DNA of 25,690 nucleotides. Origin: Rubrivivax sp. GTDB lineage: Bacteria > Pseudomonadota > Gammaproteobacteria > Burkholderiales > Burkholderiaceae. This document shows positions 6,881 to 16,005 of the stretch, piece by piece. Below the pieces are notes generated by a model that was given only the letters and a program-made list of their open reading frames with translations, did not search any database and had not been told where the DNA came from. The stretch covers positions 1 to 25,690 of the forward strand of contig JAEUOZ010000062.1 in NCBI GenBank assembly GCA_016790225.1, given 5' to 3'. Numbering within the stretch: the stretch's first letter is position 1; the number at the start of each line of letters is the position of its first letter. Both the position numbers and the translations under genes were made by a program.

Positions 6881-6891
6881 TTGGATCCAAT
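6880..6891. promoter_or_regulatory. GntR operator candidate, copy 2, overlapping the gntR start codon
   Basis: ATTGGATCCAAT is a perfect 12-bp palindrome that includes the first two bases of the gntR ATG (6890-6892). It repeats the core found at 6828-6837. Binding here would block initiation of gntR transcription, consistent with autorepression. Confidence 0.6.
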
Positions 6892-7609
6892 GACAGTCAC
6901 CGCCGAGGTCCCCGCCAGCCTGCTGGCCACGCTGCGCCAGCGCATCATCGGCGGCCACTACGCGGCCGGCACGCGGCTGGCGGAGATCCCCGTGGCGCAG
7001 GCCCTGGGCGTTTCGCGCACGCCCGTCCGGCTGGCCTTCCGCACGCTCGCGCAGGAGGGTCTGCTCGAACCTGCGGGCGCACGCGGCTTCGTGGTGCGGG
7101 CGTTTTCGCGGGCCGATGTGCTGTGCGCGGTGGAAGTGCGTGGCGTGCTGGAAGGCCTGGCCGCGCGGCGCCTGGCCGAGCAGGGCCTGGCGCCGTCGCT
7201 GCGCGCGATGCTGCAAGCCTGCATCGACGAAGGCGAGCAGGTGCTGGCCCGCGGCACGCTGGACGAAGAGGCCATCACCGCCTGGAGCCGCGTGAACGAG
7301 CGCTTCCACCGCGCCATCGTCGAAGGCGGCGACAGCCGCGTGATCGCCGAGACCATCGCGCGCAACAACCACCTGCCCTTCGCGTCGGCCGACGCCATCG
7401 TCATCGAACGCAGCCAGCCGCAGCGCGAGTTCCGCAAGCTGCACCTGGCGCAGATGCAGCACGTGCTGGTCTTCGACGCACTCACAGCCCGCGAAGGCGC
7501 ACGCGTGGAGATGCTGATGCGCGAACATGCCTGGATCGGCTTCCGCTATGGTCGGCTGTTTGGCTGGGAGCAGGAGGCCGGCGCGGACGGACAGCCCGGC
7601 GAATCCTGA
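6890..7609 (+). CDS. GntR-family regulator, FadR/FCD subfamily
   Basis: A 239-residue regulator. The winged helix-turn-helix is at about residues 8-65, with LRQRIIGGHYAAGTRLAE and then LGVSRTPVRLAFRTLAQEGLL, the standard GntR signature. The C-terminal FCD domain (about 80-215) has EVRGVLEGLAARRLAEQGL, then NERFHRAIVEGG, whose His is a usual metal ligand, and later His residues in the MQHVL and MREHAW segments. The ATG at 6890 is chosen because the DNA-binding domain begins directly after it; no clear SD precedes it and the start lies inside a palindrome. FCD regulators usually sense carboxylic acids and control the adjacent catabolic gene, here the divergent MetE-like transferase. Confidence 0.9.
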   Translation: MTVTAEVPASLLATLRQRIIGGHYAAGTRLAEIPVAQALGVSRTPVRLAFRTLAQEGLLEPAGARGFVVRAFSRADVLCAVEVRGVLEGLAARRLAEQGLAPSLRAMLQACIDEGEQVLARGTLDEEAITAWSRVNERFHRAIVEGGDSRVIAETIARNNHLPFASADAIVIERSQPQREFRKLHLAQMQHVLVFDALTAREGARVEMLMREHAWIGFRYGRLFGWEQEAGADGQPGES

Positions 7610-7694
7610 GGCGATCCTCCGGCCCGGGACAGCGCAGGGCGGCGGCCCGCGCCTCGGGAGCCGCTGTCACGCTGCGGGCCCACAATGGCGCGCG

Positions 7695-9146
<1,452 letters not shown>

Positions 9147-9168
9147 GACCCAACCCCAGCCCGCCCCG

Positions 9169-11196
9169 ATGATCCGAAGGCTGCGCGCCATCCTTGCCAC
9201 GGCGGACGCCACCGCGCGCTTCGATCTGGCCTTCTTCCGCACGCATGTGCGCTTCGTGGCGGCGATCGCCATCTTCCTGCTGATCCCGGCGCTGTACGCC
9301 TTCATCTACCTCTCCAGTCTATGGGATCCCGCGGCGCTGACGCGCAACCTCACGGTGATCGTCGTCAACCAGGACCGGGGTACGCAGCTGGGCGGCGCAC
9401 CCGTTGATGTCGGTCGCGGCCTGGTGGAAGGCCTGGGCCGCGACACCCGCTTCACCTACCGCCTGATGGCCGAGCCCTCGCTGGCGCTGCACGAGGTGGA
9501 TCAGGGCCTGGCGGTGTTTGCCGTGCTCATCCCTCCGGAGTTCAGCCAGCGCGCGATGGAGGCCAGCCAGGTCGGCGCCGCTCGCTTCGTCGTGCACGCC
9601 TCGGAGGGCAACAGCGTCACCGGGGCCGGCTTCGCGCAGCGCTTTGCGCTGGAGATGTCCGAGCGCCTGAACCAGGCCATCAACGAGCAGCGCTTCGCCG
9701 CGATGCTGCAGATCGCCGGCGGCTCGCGCACCTCGCTGGATCAGCTGCGCGAGGCCGTGTCCCGCCTGACCGAAGGCGCGGGCCAGGTGGCCACGGGGGC
9801 ACAGAAGGCGCGCGAGGCCGGCGCGGAGCTCAGCAGCGGGCTGGGCCAGCTGGAACAAGGCGGCTCGCAGGTGGACCAGGGCGCGCGCGGCCTGGACGCA
9901 GCGGCGCGCCAGCTGGCCGATGGCCTGCAGAAGGTCGGCACGGCCCTCGAGTCCATCCGCGGCCGCCTGCCGGAGGATCAAGAGCTCCTGGCCTTGCGCC
10001 AGGGCGCCGGCCAGTTGCAAACGGTCCTGGGCAGCCTGAGCAAGGGCCTGCAGGACCTGGAGCAAGGCGCCCAGCGCCTGCGCGATGGCCACGGCCAGCT
10101 GGCCGCGGAGGCCGCCGACATTCCCTTTGTCGGCGAGTCGCTGAGCGAAGCCACGCTCAAGCTGCGCGAGGGCAGCGAGCAGCTGCGGCAAGGTCTGCAG
10201 ACCGCCGCCGGCGCAGGCCAGCAGGCAAACCGCGGCGCCGAGCGGCTGGCGCAAGGCGTGGACCAGCTCACAAAGGGCTTCAGCAGCCTGGATGACGCGC
10301 TGCATCAGCTGCAGAACGGCTTGCCCTCGGCCGCCACGCTGGACGCCGTGTCCAGCGGCGGCAGCCGCCTCACGGGTGGCAGCGCGCGCCTGGCGCAAGG
10401 GGCTGGTGATCTGGCCGAGGGCAGCCGCGAGCTGCAGCGCGGCCTGCAGAAGCTGGACGAATCCCTGGTGCGCCTGCGTGATGGCCTGGTGCAGCTGCAG
10501 CTGAGCCTGCCGCACGCGCCCTCGCCACCGGAAGGCACCGCAGCCGGGCTGAGCGAATCGGTCAAGCCGGCCTTGCAGTTCAGCGCGCCGGTAGCCAACC
10601 AGGGCACGGCGCTGACGCCCAGCTTCGTGCCGCTGTCGCTGTGGATCGGCGCGACCCTGTGCGCGGTGCTGTTTGCCTACCACTGCCTGCCGGCGCCGCT
10701 GGCCGGCCAGAGCGGCCTGGGCATCGTGCTGGGCAAGCTGGCCACCCCGGCGCTGGTCGTGATCGGCCAGGCACTGATCCTGGCTGCGGTGCTGATCTTC
10801 CTGCTCAACGTGCGGGTGGCCAACCCGGGGCGCTTCCTGCTCACGCTGATGCTCACCGCGCTCAGCTTCGCCGCCCTGCTCTTCGTGCTGGTGCGGCTCT
10901 TCGGCAATGCCGGCAAGCTGGTGGCCGTGATCCTGCTGGCCATCCAGCTGGCGGCCTCCGGCACCATGGTGCCGGTGGAGCTGACCAGCCCGTTCTTCCA
11001 GGCCATCCATCCCTGGCTGCCGCTGACCTGGGCCATCAAGGCCACGCGCATCGCGATGTTCGATGCCTACGAGGGCGCGTGGCTGCAGAGCACGCTGGCG
11101 ATGCTGGGCCTGCTGGTGGCCACCGTGCTGATCAGCGCCTGGGCCGGCCGATGGCGCGTGGTGGAAACCTGGGAGTACCGACCGCTGGTCGACTGA
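9169..11196 (+). CDS. YhgE/Pip-type membrane protein (ABC-2-like) with long periplasmic coiled coil
   Basis: A 675-residue membrane protein. One transmembrane helix lies at about residues 29-50, followed by LTVIVVNQDRGTQLGG, a block typical of YhgE/Pip N-terminal domains. Residues about 190-450 form a long helical region with a repeating LxxGxxxLxxG pattern (QLEQG, QVDQG, QLADG, DLEQG, QLRQG, RLAQG, QLTKG and so on), as seen in this family. Five transmembrane helices follow from about residue 485 to 662, forming an ABC-2-type membrane domain. Members include the Lactococcus phage infection protein Pip and ESX-linked or lipid-export proteins. The start at 9169 is just after chrA and begins with the basic amphipathic stretch expected. 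The role is unknown; export or envelope maintenance is plausible. Confidence 0.85.
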   Translation: MIRRLRAILATADATARFDLAFFRTHVRFVAAIAIFLLIPALYAFIYLSSLWDPAALTRNLTVIVVNQDRGTQLGGAPVDVGRGLVEGLGRDTRFTYRLMAEPSLALHEVDQGLAVFAVLIPPEFSQRAMEASQVGAARFVVHASEGNSVTGAGFAQRFALEMSERLNQAINEQRFAAMLQIAGGSRTSLDQLREAVSRLTEGAGQVATGAQKAREAGAELSSGLGQLEQGGSQVDQGARGLDAAARQLADGLQKVGTALESIRGRLPEDQELLALRQGAGQLQTVLGSLSKGLQDLEQGAQRLRDGHGQLAAEAADIPFVGESLSEATLKLREGSEQLRQGLQTAAGAGQQANRGAERLAQGVDQLTKGFSSLDDALHQLQNGLPSAATLDAVSSGGSRLTGGSARLAQGAGDLAEGSRELQRGLQKLDESLVRLRDGLVQLQLSLPHAPSPPEGTAAGLSESVKPALQFSAPVANQGTALTPSFVPLSLWIGATLCAVLFAYHCLPAPLAGQSGLGIVLGKLATPALVVIGQALILAAVLIFLLNVRVANPGRFLLTLMLTALSFAALLFVLVRLFGNAGKLVAVILLAIQLAASGTMVPVELTSPFFQAIHPWLPLTWAIKATRIAMFDAYEGAWLQSTLAMLGLLVATVLISAWAGRWRVVETWEYRPLVD

Positions 11197-11205
11197 GCTG
11201 GAGCG

Positions 11206-12069
11206 TCAGGCCAGCTTCAGCAGGCGCTTGGCGTTCTCCTTCAGGATCAGCGGCTTGACCTTGTCCTTGAAGCCGGCTTCGTCGAAATCCTTCATCCAGC
11301 GCTCGGGCGTGATCAGCGGAAAGTCGCTGCCGAAGAGCATGCGGTCCTTCAGCAGCGTATTGGCGTACTGCACCAGCTGCGGCGGAAAGTATTTCGGGCT
11401 CCAGCCGGACAGATCGATCCAGATGTTGGGCTTGTGCAGCGCCAGGCTCAGCGCCTCGTCCTGCCAGGGCCAGCTGGGGTGGGCGATGACGATGGGGATG
11501 TCCGGCCAGTCCATGGCCACGTCCTCCAGCAGCATGGGGTTGCTGTTCTGCAGGCGCAGGCCGGCCCCGCAGCGCATGCCGCGGCCGATGCCGCTGTGCC
11601 CGCTGTGGAAGATCGCCGGCAGCTGGAATTCGGCGATCACGTCGTAGATCGGCCAGGCCATGCGGTCGTAGGGCTGGAAGCCTTGCACCGTGGGATGGAA
11701 CTTGAATCCCTTGACGCCGTGCTCGGTGATCAGACGCCGGGCCTCGCGCGCGCCCATGCGGCCCTTGTGCGGATCGATCGACGCGAAGGCGATCATCATG
11801 TCGCTGTTCTTCTGCGCCGCCTCGCAGATCTCCTCGTTCGGGATGCGGCGCCGGCCGAGTTGCGCCTCGCTGTCCACCGTGAACATCACCAGGCCGATCC
11901 TGCGCTCGCGGTAGTAGGCCACCGTCTCGTCGATCGTCGGCCGGCGGTTGCTGCCGAAGTATTTGTCCGCCGCGCGATCGATCTCTTCGCCGTAGTTGTC
12001 AAACGGGTTCCAGCACGACAGCTCGGCATGGGTGTGGATGTCGATGGCGATCAGCGCGTCGTGTTGCAT
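11206..12069 (-). CDS. Amidohydrolase-2 (ACMSD-like) family metal hydrolase or decarboxylase
   Basis: The 287-residue TIM-barrel protein keeps all expected metal ligands: H12 and H14 (DIHTH), H155 (IFHSGHSG), H197 (VIAHPSWPW) and D249 (LFGSDFPL). This family includes ACMSD, gamma-resorcylate decarboxylase, 5-carboxyvanillate decarboxylase and the beta-ketoacyl-CoA hydrolase CouO of Rhodococcus hydroxycinnamate catabolism. I choose the ATG at 12069 because GGAGAG lies just upstream; an in-frame start at 12111 would add 14 residues before the first strand. It diverges from a crotonase–feruloyl-CoA synthase operon with a shared regulatory region. A CouO-like hydrolase of 3-oxo-3-aryl-propionyl-CoA is therefore a good candidate. 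That link is inference from context. Confidence 0.83.
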   Translation of the reverse strand: MQHDALIAIDIHTHAELSCWNPFDNYGEEIDRAADKYFGSNRRPTIDETVAYYRERRIGLVMFTVDSEAQLGRRRIPNEEICEAAQKNSDMMIAFASIDPHKGRMGAREARRLITEHGVKGFKFHPTVQGFQPYDRMAWPIYDVIAEFQLPAIFHSGHSGIGRGMRCGAGLRLQNSNPMLLEDVAMDWPDIPIVIAHPSWPWQDEALSLALHKPNIWIDLSGWSPKYFPPQLVQYANTLLKDRMLFGSDFPLITPERWMKDFDEAGFKDKVKPLILKENAKRLLKLA

Positions 12070-12090
12070 GGCCTCTCCGCACGGGATGTC

Positions 12091-12108
12091 TTGATTTCGA
12101 TTCTGAAC
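12091..12108 (+). promoter_or_regulatory. 18-bp direct repeat, copy 1 (candidate MarR operator)
   Basis: TTGATTTCGATTCTGAAC, 22 bp from the amidohydrolase start. It matches the copy at 12156-12173 at 16 of 18 positions; the two differences are a central AT/TA swap. Confidence 0.5.
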
Positions 12109-12141
12109 CAAAAGACAGAACTCAAGGACAGCTTAATAGGG

Positions 12142-12170
12142 TTAGCACGCATCAATTGATTTCGTATCTG
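12142..12170 (+). promoter_or_regulatory. Possible sigma70 promoter of the crotonase–feruloyl-CoA synthase operon
   Basis: TTAGCA (12142-12147) and TATCTG (12165-12170) have a 17-bp spacer and lie 33 bp before the crotonase ATG. The -10 box falls inside repeat copy 2 (12156-12173), so a protein bound to the repeat would block the promoter. Match to consensus is moderate. Confidence 0.35.
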
Positions 12171-12173
12171 AAC
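12156..12173 (+). promoter_or_regulatory. 18-bp direct repeat, copy 2 (candidate MarR operator)
   Basis: TTGATTTCGTATCTGAAC, in the same orientation as copy 1 and 65 bp further on, 29 bp before the crotonase ATG. Each copy contains a weak dyad (GAT and ATC around the centre of this copy), compatible with a MarR dimer site. Confidence 0.5.
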
Positions 12174-12202
12174 TATCTTGCGACCCGACGCCGGAGTGCC
12201 CG

Positions 12203-13018
12203 ATGCCTGAGACCTTCACCCCTGCCGATGGCCTGCTGGCCACGCTGCCCTTGCTGCAGATCAGCCGGCACGAGGCGGTGATGCACATCCGCCTGAACCG
12301 CCCGGCCAAGCGCAACGCGCTGAACGATCCCCTGATCCAGCAGCTGCACACGGCCTTCGTCAACCTGCCTGCCGATGTGCGTGCCGTGGTGCTCAGCGGC
12401 GAGGGCACCCACTTCTGCGCCGGGCTGGATCTGTCGGAGCTGGTGGAGCGGGACATCCACAGCGCCGTGCTGCATTCGCGCATGTGGCACGCGGCCTTCG
12501 ATGCCATCCAGTTCGGCCGCGTGCCGGTGGTGGCCGCCCTGCACGGGGCCGTGGTCGGCGGCGGGCTGGAGCTGGCCACGGCCTGCCACATCCGCGTCGC
12601 CGACCGCAGCGCCTACTACGGGCTGCCCGAAGGCCAGCGCGGCATCTTCGTGGGTGGCGGGGGCTCGGCGCGCATCCCGCGGCTGATGGGCGTGGCGCGC
12701 ATGACCGATCTGATGATGACCGGCCGGGTCTACGACGCGGAAGAAGGCCTGGCGGTGGGCTTGTCGCAATACGTGGTGGCTGCGGACGAGGCCTTGCCCA
12801 AGGCCCTGGCGCTGGCCGAACGCATCGCCCAGAACGCGCCGATGTCCAACTTCGCCGTGATGCACGCGCTGCCGCGCATCGCCGAACAGTCGCAGAGCGA
12901 AGGCCTGTTCACCGAATCTCTGATGGCCGCCGTGGCCGAGAGCACGCCCGAGGCGCAGAGCCGCCTGCGCGCCTTCCTGGAAGGCCGTGCCGGCAAGGTG
13001 CAGAAGGCCTCGTCATAA
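12203..13018 (+). CDS. Crotonase-family hydroxycinnamoyl-CoA hydratase (or hydratase/lyase) candidate
   Basis: This 271-residue crotonase has LNRPAKRNALNDP at about 31-43, the oxyanion-hole block THFCAGLDLSEL at 69-80, and both hydratase glutamates, E123 (VGGGLELATAC) and E143 (GLPEGQRG), with the same 20-residue spacing as in rat mitochondrial hydratase. The glycine-rich FVGGGGSARIPRLMG is also typical. Its stop overlaps the feruloyl-CoA synthase ATG by one base (TAATG), so the two are translationally coupled and probably act in sequence. The enzyme may hydrate feruloyl- or coumaroyl-CoA and, if it is a true Ech, also cleave the product to aldehyde and acetyl-CoA. No vanillin dehydrogenase is nearby, so plain hydration is at least as likely. 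Confidence 0.85.
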   Translation: MPETFTPADGLLATLPLLQISRHEAVMHIRLNRPAKRNALNDPLIQQLHTAFVNLPADVRAVVLSGEGTHFCAGLDLSELVERDIHSAVLHSRMWHAAFDAIQFGRVPVVAALHGAVVGGGLELATACHIRVADRSAYYGLPEGQRGIFVGGGGSARIPRLMGVARMTDLMMTGRVYDAEEGLAVGLSQYVVAADEALPKALALAERIAQNAPMSNFAVMHALPRIAEQSQSEGLFTESLMAAVAESTPEAQSRLRAFLEGRAGKVQKASS

Positions 13019-14916
13019 TGATCCCCGCCGCGCCGGCCGCAGCGGCCCTGCCGCGCTACCGCGATGCCCGGGTGGGCGGCTGCCTGCAGGCGCAGGTGGA
13101 GATGCGCGCCGACGGCAGCCAGCTGCTGCGCTCCACCGAGGCGCTGCAGCCTTATCCCGAGCGGCTGAGCGACAGCCTGGTGCACTGGGCGAAGCTGGCA
13201 CCGGATCGGACTTTCGTGGCACGTCGCCTGAACGGCCGCGACTGGGTGCGGGTGAGCTATGCCCAGATGCTGCAGCGCGCCCAGGCCGTGGGCCAGGCCC
13301 TGCTGGACATGGGCCTCTCGGCCGAGCGCCCCGTGGCCATCCTCTCGGGCAACGACATCGAGCACCTGACGCTGGCCCTGGGCGCGATGTGGGTCGGCGT
13401 GCCGCATGTGCCGATCTCCACCGCCTACTCGCTGGTCTCGCGCGATTTTGGCAAGCTGCGTCACATCCTGCGCACCACCACACCGGGGCTGGTGCTGGCC
13501 AGCGATCCAGCCTATGCCCGGGCCATCGAAGCTGCCGTTCCACCCGATGTGACGGTGGTGCTGGTCGAAGGCAGGATCGAGGGGCGCCGGGTGCGCCGCT
13601 TCGAGAGCCTGCTGGCCACGGTGCCGGGCGCCGAAACCGCGGCCGCCCACGCCCGCGTCGATGCGCAGACGATCGTCAAGTTTCTCTTCACCTCCGGCTC
13701 CACGCAGGCGCCCAAGGGCGTGATCACCACGCACCGCATGATGTGCAGCAACCAGCAGATGCTGCGCCAGTGCCTGGGCTTCCTGGCCGAGGAGCCGCCG
13801 GTGCTGGTGGACTGGCTGCCCTGGAACCATGTCTTCGGCGGCAGCCACAACGTGGGCCTGACGCTCAGCAACGGCGGCACGCTCTACATCGATGACGGCA
13901 AGCCCACGCCGGCCGGCATCGGCGAGACGCTGCGCAACCTGCGCGAGATCTCGCCCACGGTCTACTTCAACGTGCCGCGCGGGCTGGAGGAGATCGCCCG
14001 GGCGATGGCCACGGACACAGCGCTGCGCGACGGGCTGTTCCGGCGCTGCAAGGCCTTCATGTTTGCCGGCGCGGCGCTCAGCCAGGCGGTGTGGGATCAG
14101 CTGCACCTGCAGGCCGAAGCCTCCGTCGGCGAGCGGGTGCGCGTGATCACCGGCCTGGGCATGACCGAGACGGCGCCGGCCTGCACCTTTGCGGTGGGCA
14201 CGGACGTGGCATCCGGCCACATCGGCCTGCCGGTACCCGGCGTGGAGGTCAAGCTGGTGCGGGACCCCAGCACCGGCGGCAAGACCGAGATCCGCTTCCG
14301 CGGGCCGAACGTGATGCCCGGCTACTGGCGCGCGCCCGAGCAGACGCGCCTGGCCTTCGACGAGGAAGGCTTCTACCGCACCGGCGACGCCGCGCGCTGG
14401 ATCGACGAGCAACGGCCGGAACGCGGCCTCTTCTTCGACGGGCGCACGGCCGAGGACTTCAAGCTCTCCAGCGGCACCTTCGTGAGCGTGGGCCCGCTGC
14501 GCGCGCGCCTCATCGCCGCCGGTGCGCCCTGCGTGCAGGACGCGGTGATCACCGGGCTCAACCGCAACGAGGCGGGCGCCCTGATCTTTCCGCGACCCGA
14601 CGATTGCCGGCGCCTGGCCGGGCTGGGCGCCGGGGCGCCCCTGCCCGAGGTGGTTCATCACCCGGCCGTGAGGGCCTTCTTCCAGGCGCTGGCCGATCGG
14701 CTCTGGCACGAAGCCACCGGCAGCGCCAGCCGCATCGCACGCCTGCACGTGCTGGCCGAGCCGCCCTCGATCGATGAAGGCGAAGTCACCGACAAGGGCT
14801 CCATCAACCAGCGCGCGGTGCTTGCCCACCGCGCGGCCCTGGTGGAAGCGCTGTACGAAGGCCCGCAGGCCGACCCCTTCCTCATCCTGCCCACGCCGGC
14901 AGCCCCGTCTGCCTGA
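13018..14916 (+). CDS. fcs: Feruloyl-CoA synthase (hydroxycinnamate:CoA ligase)
   Basis: A 632-residue adenylate-forming ligase that activates ferulate, coumarate or a related acid with ATP and CoA. The A3 core is FTSGSTQAPKGV at about 224-235, with Gln where most ligases have Gly. A feruloyl-CoA-synthase-type stretch follows (TTHRMMCSNQQML). GLGMTETAPACTF is at about 379-391 and FYRTGDAARW at about 451-460. GRTAEDFKLSSGTFVSVGPLR near residue 480 matches the FCS family block. The catalytic Lys is about residue 594 in EVTDKGSINQRAVL. The ATG overlaps the crotonase stop by one base. The specific acid is not certain, but the cluster with a crotonase, a MarR regulator and an amidohydrolase points to hydroxycinnamates. 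Confidence 0.88.
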   Translation: MIPAAPAAAALPRYRDARVGGCLQAQVEMRADGSQLLRSTEALQPYPERLSDSLVHWAKLAPDRTFVARRLNGRDWVRVSYAQMLQRAQAVGQALLDMGLSAERPVAILSGNDIEHLTLALGAMWVGVPHVPISTAYSLVSRDFGKLRHILRTTTPGLVLASDPAYARAIEAAVPPDVTVVLVEGRIEGRRVRRFESLLATVPGAETAAAHARVDAQTIVKFLFTSGSTQAPKGVITTHRMMCSNQQMLRQCLGFLAEEPPVLVDWLPWNHVFGGSHNVGLTLSNGGTLYIDDGKPTPAGIGETLRNLREISPTVYFNVPRGLEEIARAMATDTALRDGLFRRCKAFMFAGAALSQAVWDQLHLQAEASVGERVRVITGLGMTETAPACTFAVGTDVASGHIGLPVPGVEVKLVRDPSTGGKTEIRFRGPNVMPGYWRAPEQTRLAFDEEGFYRTGDAARWIDEQRPERGLFFDGRTAEDFKLSSGTFVSVGPLRARLIAAGAPCVQDAVITGLNRNEAGALIFPRPDDCRRLAGLGAGAPLPEVVHHPAVRAFFQALADRLWHEATGSASRIARLHVLAEPPSIDEGEVTDKGSINQRAVLAHRAALVEALYEGPQADPFLILPTPAAPSA

Positions 14917-14957
14917 GGATCCACAAAGGGGCGAGACGCCCGACCGGAGACATGACC

Positions 14958-15950
14958 ATGAAGCTGAACCGCCGTCACTTCGTCCACACCCTCGGTGCCG
15001 GCCTGGCACTGGGTGCCCTGGGCCGCGCAGCCCAGGCGCAGGCCATCGAGCAGGTGAAGATCCTTTACGGCTTCCCGGCCGGCAGCGCGGGTGACGTGGC
15101 CTGCCGCCGCGTGGCGGACAAGCTCGGCGGCAGCGCCTTCGCGCGCAACCCCGCGGTGGTGGAAAACCGTCCCGGCGCAGGCGGACGCATCGCCCTGGAA
15201 GGCCTGAAGGCCGCCGCGCCGGATGGTGCGACGCTGGCCATGTCGCCGTTTTCGGCGCTGGCGATCTATCCGCACGTCTACAAGAAGCTCAACTACGACC
15301 CGGCCAAGGATTTCATGCCGGTCTCCATCTCCGCCGTCATGCACCATGGCTTTGCCGTGGGGCCGCAGGTGCCGGCCACGGTGCGCGACCTGAAGGACTT
15401 TCTCGCCTGGGCCAGGGCCAACCCCGGGCTGGCCAACTACGGCTCGCCGGGCGCGGGCTCCACGCCGCACTTCCTGGGCGCCTTGCTCGGGCTGAGCTCC
15501 GGCGTGGATCTCAAACACATCCCCTATCGCGGTTCGGTGCCGGGCGTCACCGATCTGGTGGGCGGCCAGCTGGCGGCCATGTGCACGCCCAGCGGCGATT
15601 TCCTCCAGAACCACCGCGCCGGCAAGCTGCGGCTGCTGGCCACCAGCGGGCCGGCCCGTTCGCCCTTCTCGCCCGACGTGGCCAGCTTTGCAGAGCAGGG
15701 CTTTCCTGAACTCACGGTAGAAGAGTGGTTCGGCTTCTACGCCCCGGCGCGCACGCCGGCGGCCGTCGTCGCCGCGGCGAATGCCGCGATCACCGCGGCC
15801 CTGCGCGACGCGGCCATGGTGGACGCGCTGGGCCAGATCGGCCTGATCGCCCGCGGCTCGACGCCGGAACAGCAGGCCGCCAGTCAGCAGGCTGAATTCG
15901 AGCGTTGGGGACCGCTGGTCAAGCGCATCGGCTTCACGGCCGAGAGCTGA
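14958..15950 (+). CDS. Bug-family (tripartite tricarboxylate transporter) periplasmic solute-binding protein
   Basis: The 330-residue exported protein begins with a Tat-like signal, NRRHFVHTLGAGLALGALG, ending AAQAQA. The mature part has the Bug blocks ILYGFPAGSAGDVACR, VENRPGAGGRIALEGLK, YDPAKDFMPVS, IPYRGSVPGVTDLVGGQL and a C-terminal REIGF-like region. Bug proteins bind carboxylates, including aromatic acids. An ATG at 14952 is also in frame, but GGAG is only two bases before it, while the ATG at 14958 has eight-base spacing. It follows the feruloyl-CoA synthase by about 40 bp. No TctA/TctB membrane genes are present, which is common for Bug proteins in Burkholderiales. It probably captures the aromatic acid used by this cluster. 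Confidence 0.88.
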   Translation: MKLNRRHFVHTLGAGLALGALGRAAQAQAIEQVKILYGFPAGSAGDVACRRVADKLGGSAFARNPAVVENRPGAGGRIALEGLKAAAPDGATLAMSPFSALAIYPHVYKKLNYDPAKDFMPVSISAVMHHGFAVGPQVPATVRDLKDFLAWARANPGLANYGSPGAGSTPHFLGALLGLSSGVDLKHIPYRGSVPGVTDLVGGQLAAMCTPSGDFLQNHRAGKLRLLATSGPARSPFSPDVASFAEQGFPELTVEEWFGFYAPARTPAAVVAAANAAITAALRDAAMVDALGQIGLIARGSTPEQQAASQQAEFERWGPLVKRIGFTAES

Positions 15951-16005
15951 TCGCCGGGCTCGGCGCTCGTCCGCACAGACCACCGTCGATGCCCGGTCCG
16001 TCCCG

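Noticed and set aside
9319..11010. Minus-strand open frame of about 560 codons opposite the YhgE-type gene
   Set aside because: The Gln/Leu-rich repetitive translation is the mirror of the coiled-coil repeats on the plus strand; no independent start signal or family match.
13690..13725. Gln in place of Gly in the adenylation A3 motif of feruloyl-CoA synthase as a sign of inactivity
   Set aside because: My recollection is that this position varies in feruloyl-CoA synthases, and all other core motifs including the catalytic Lys are present.
12730..15009. Minus-strand open frame of about 759 codons opposite feruloyl-CoA synthase
   Set aside because: Fully antisense to a conserved ligase, composition biased, no recognisable domain.
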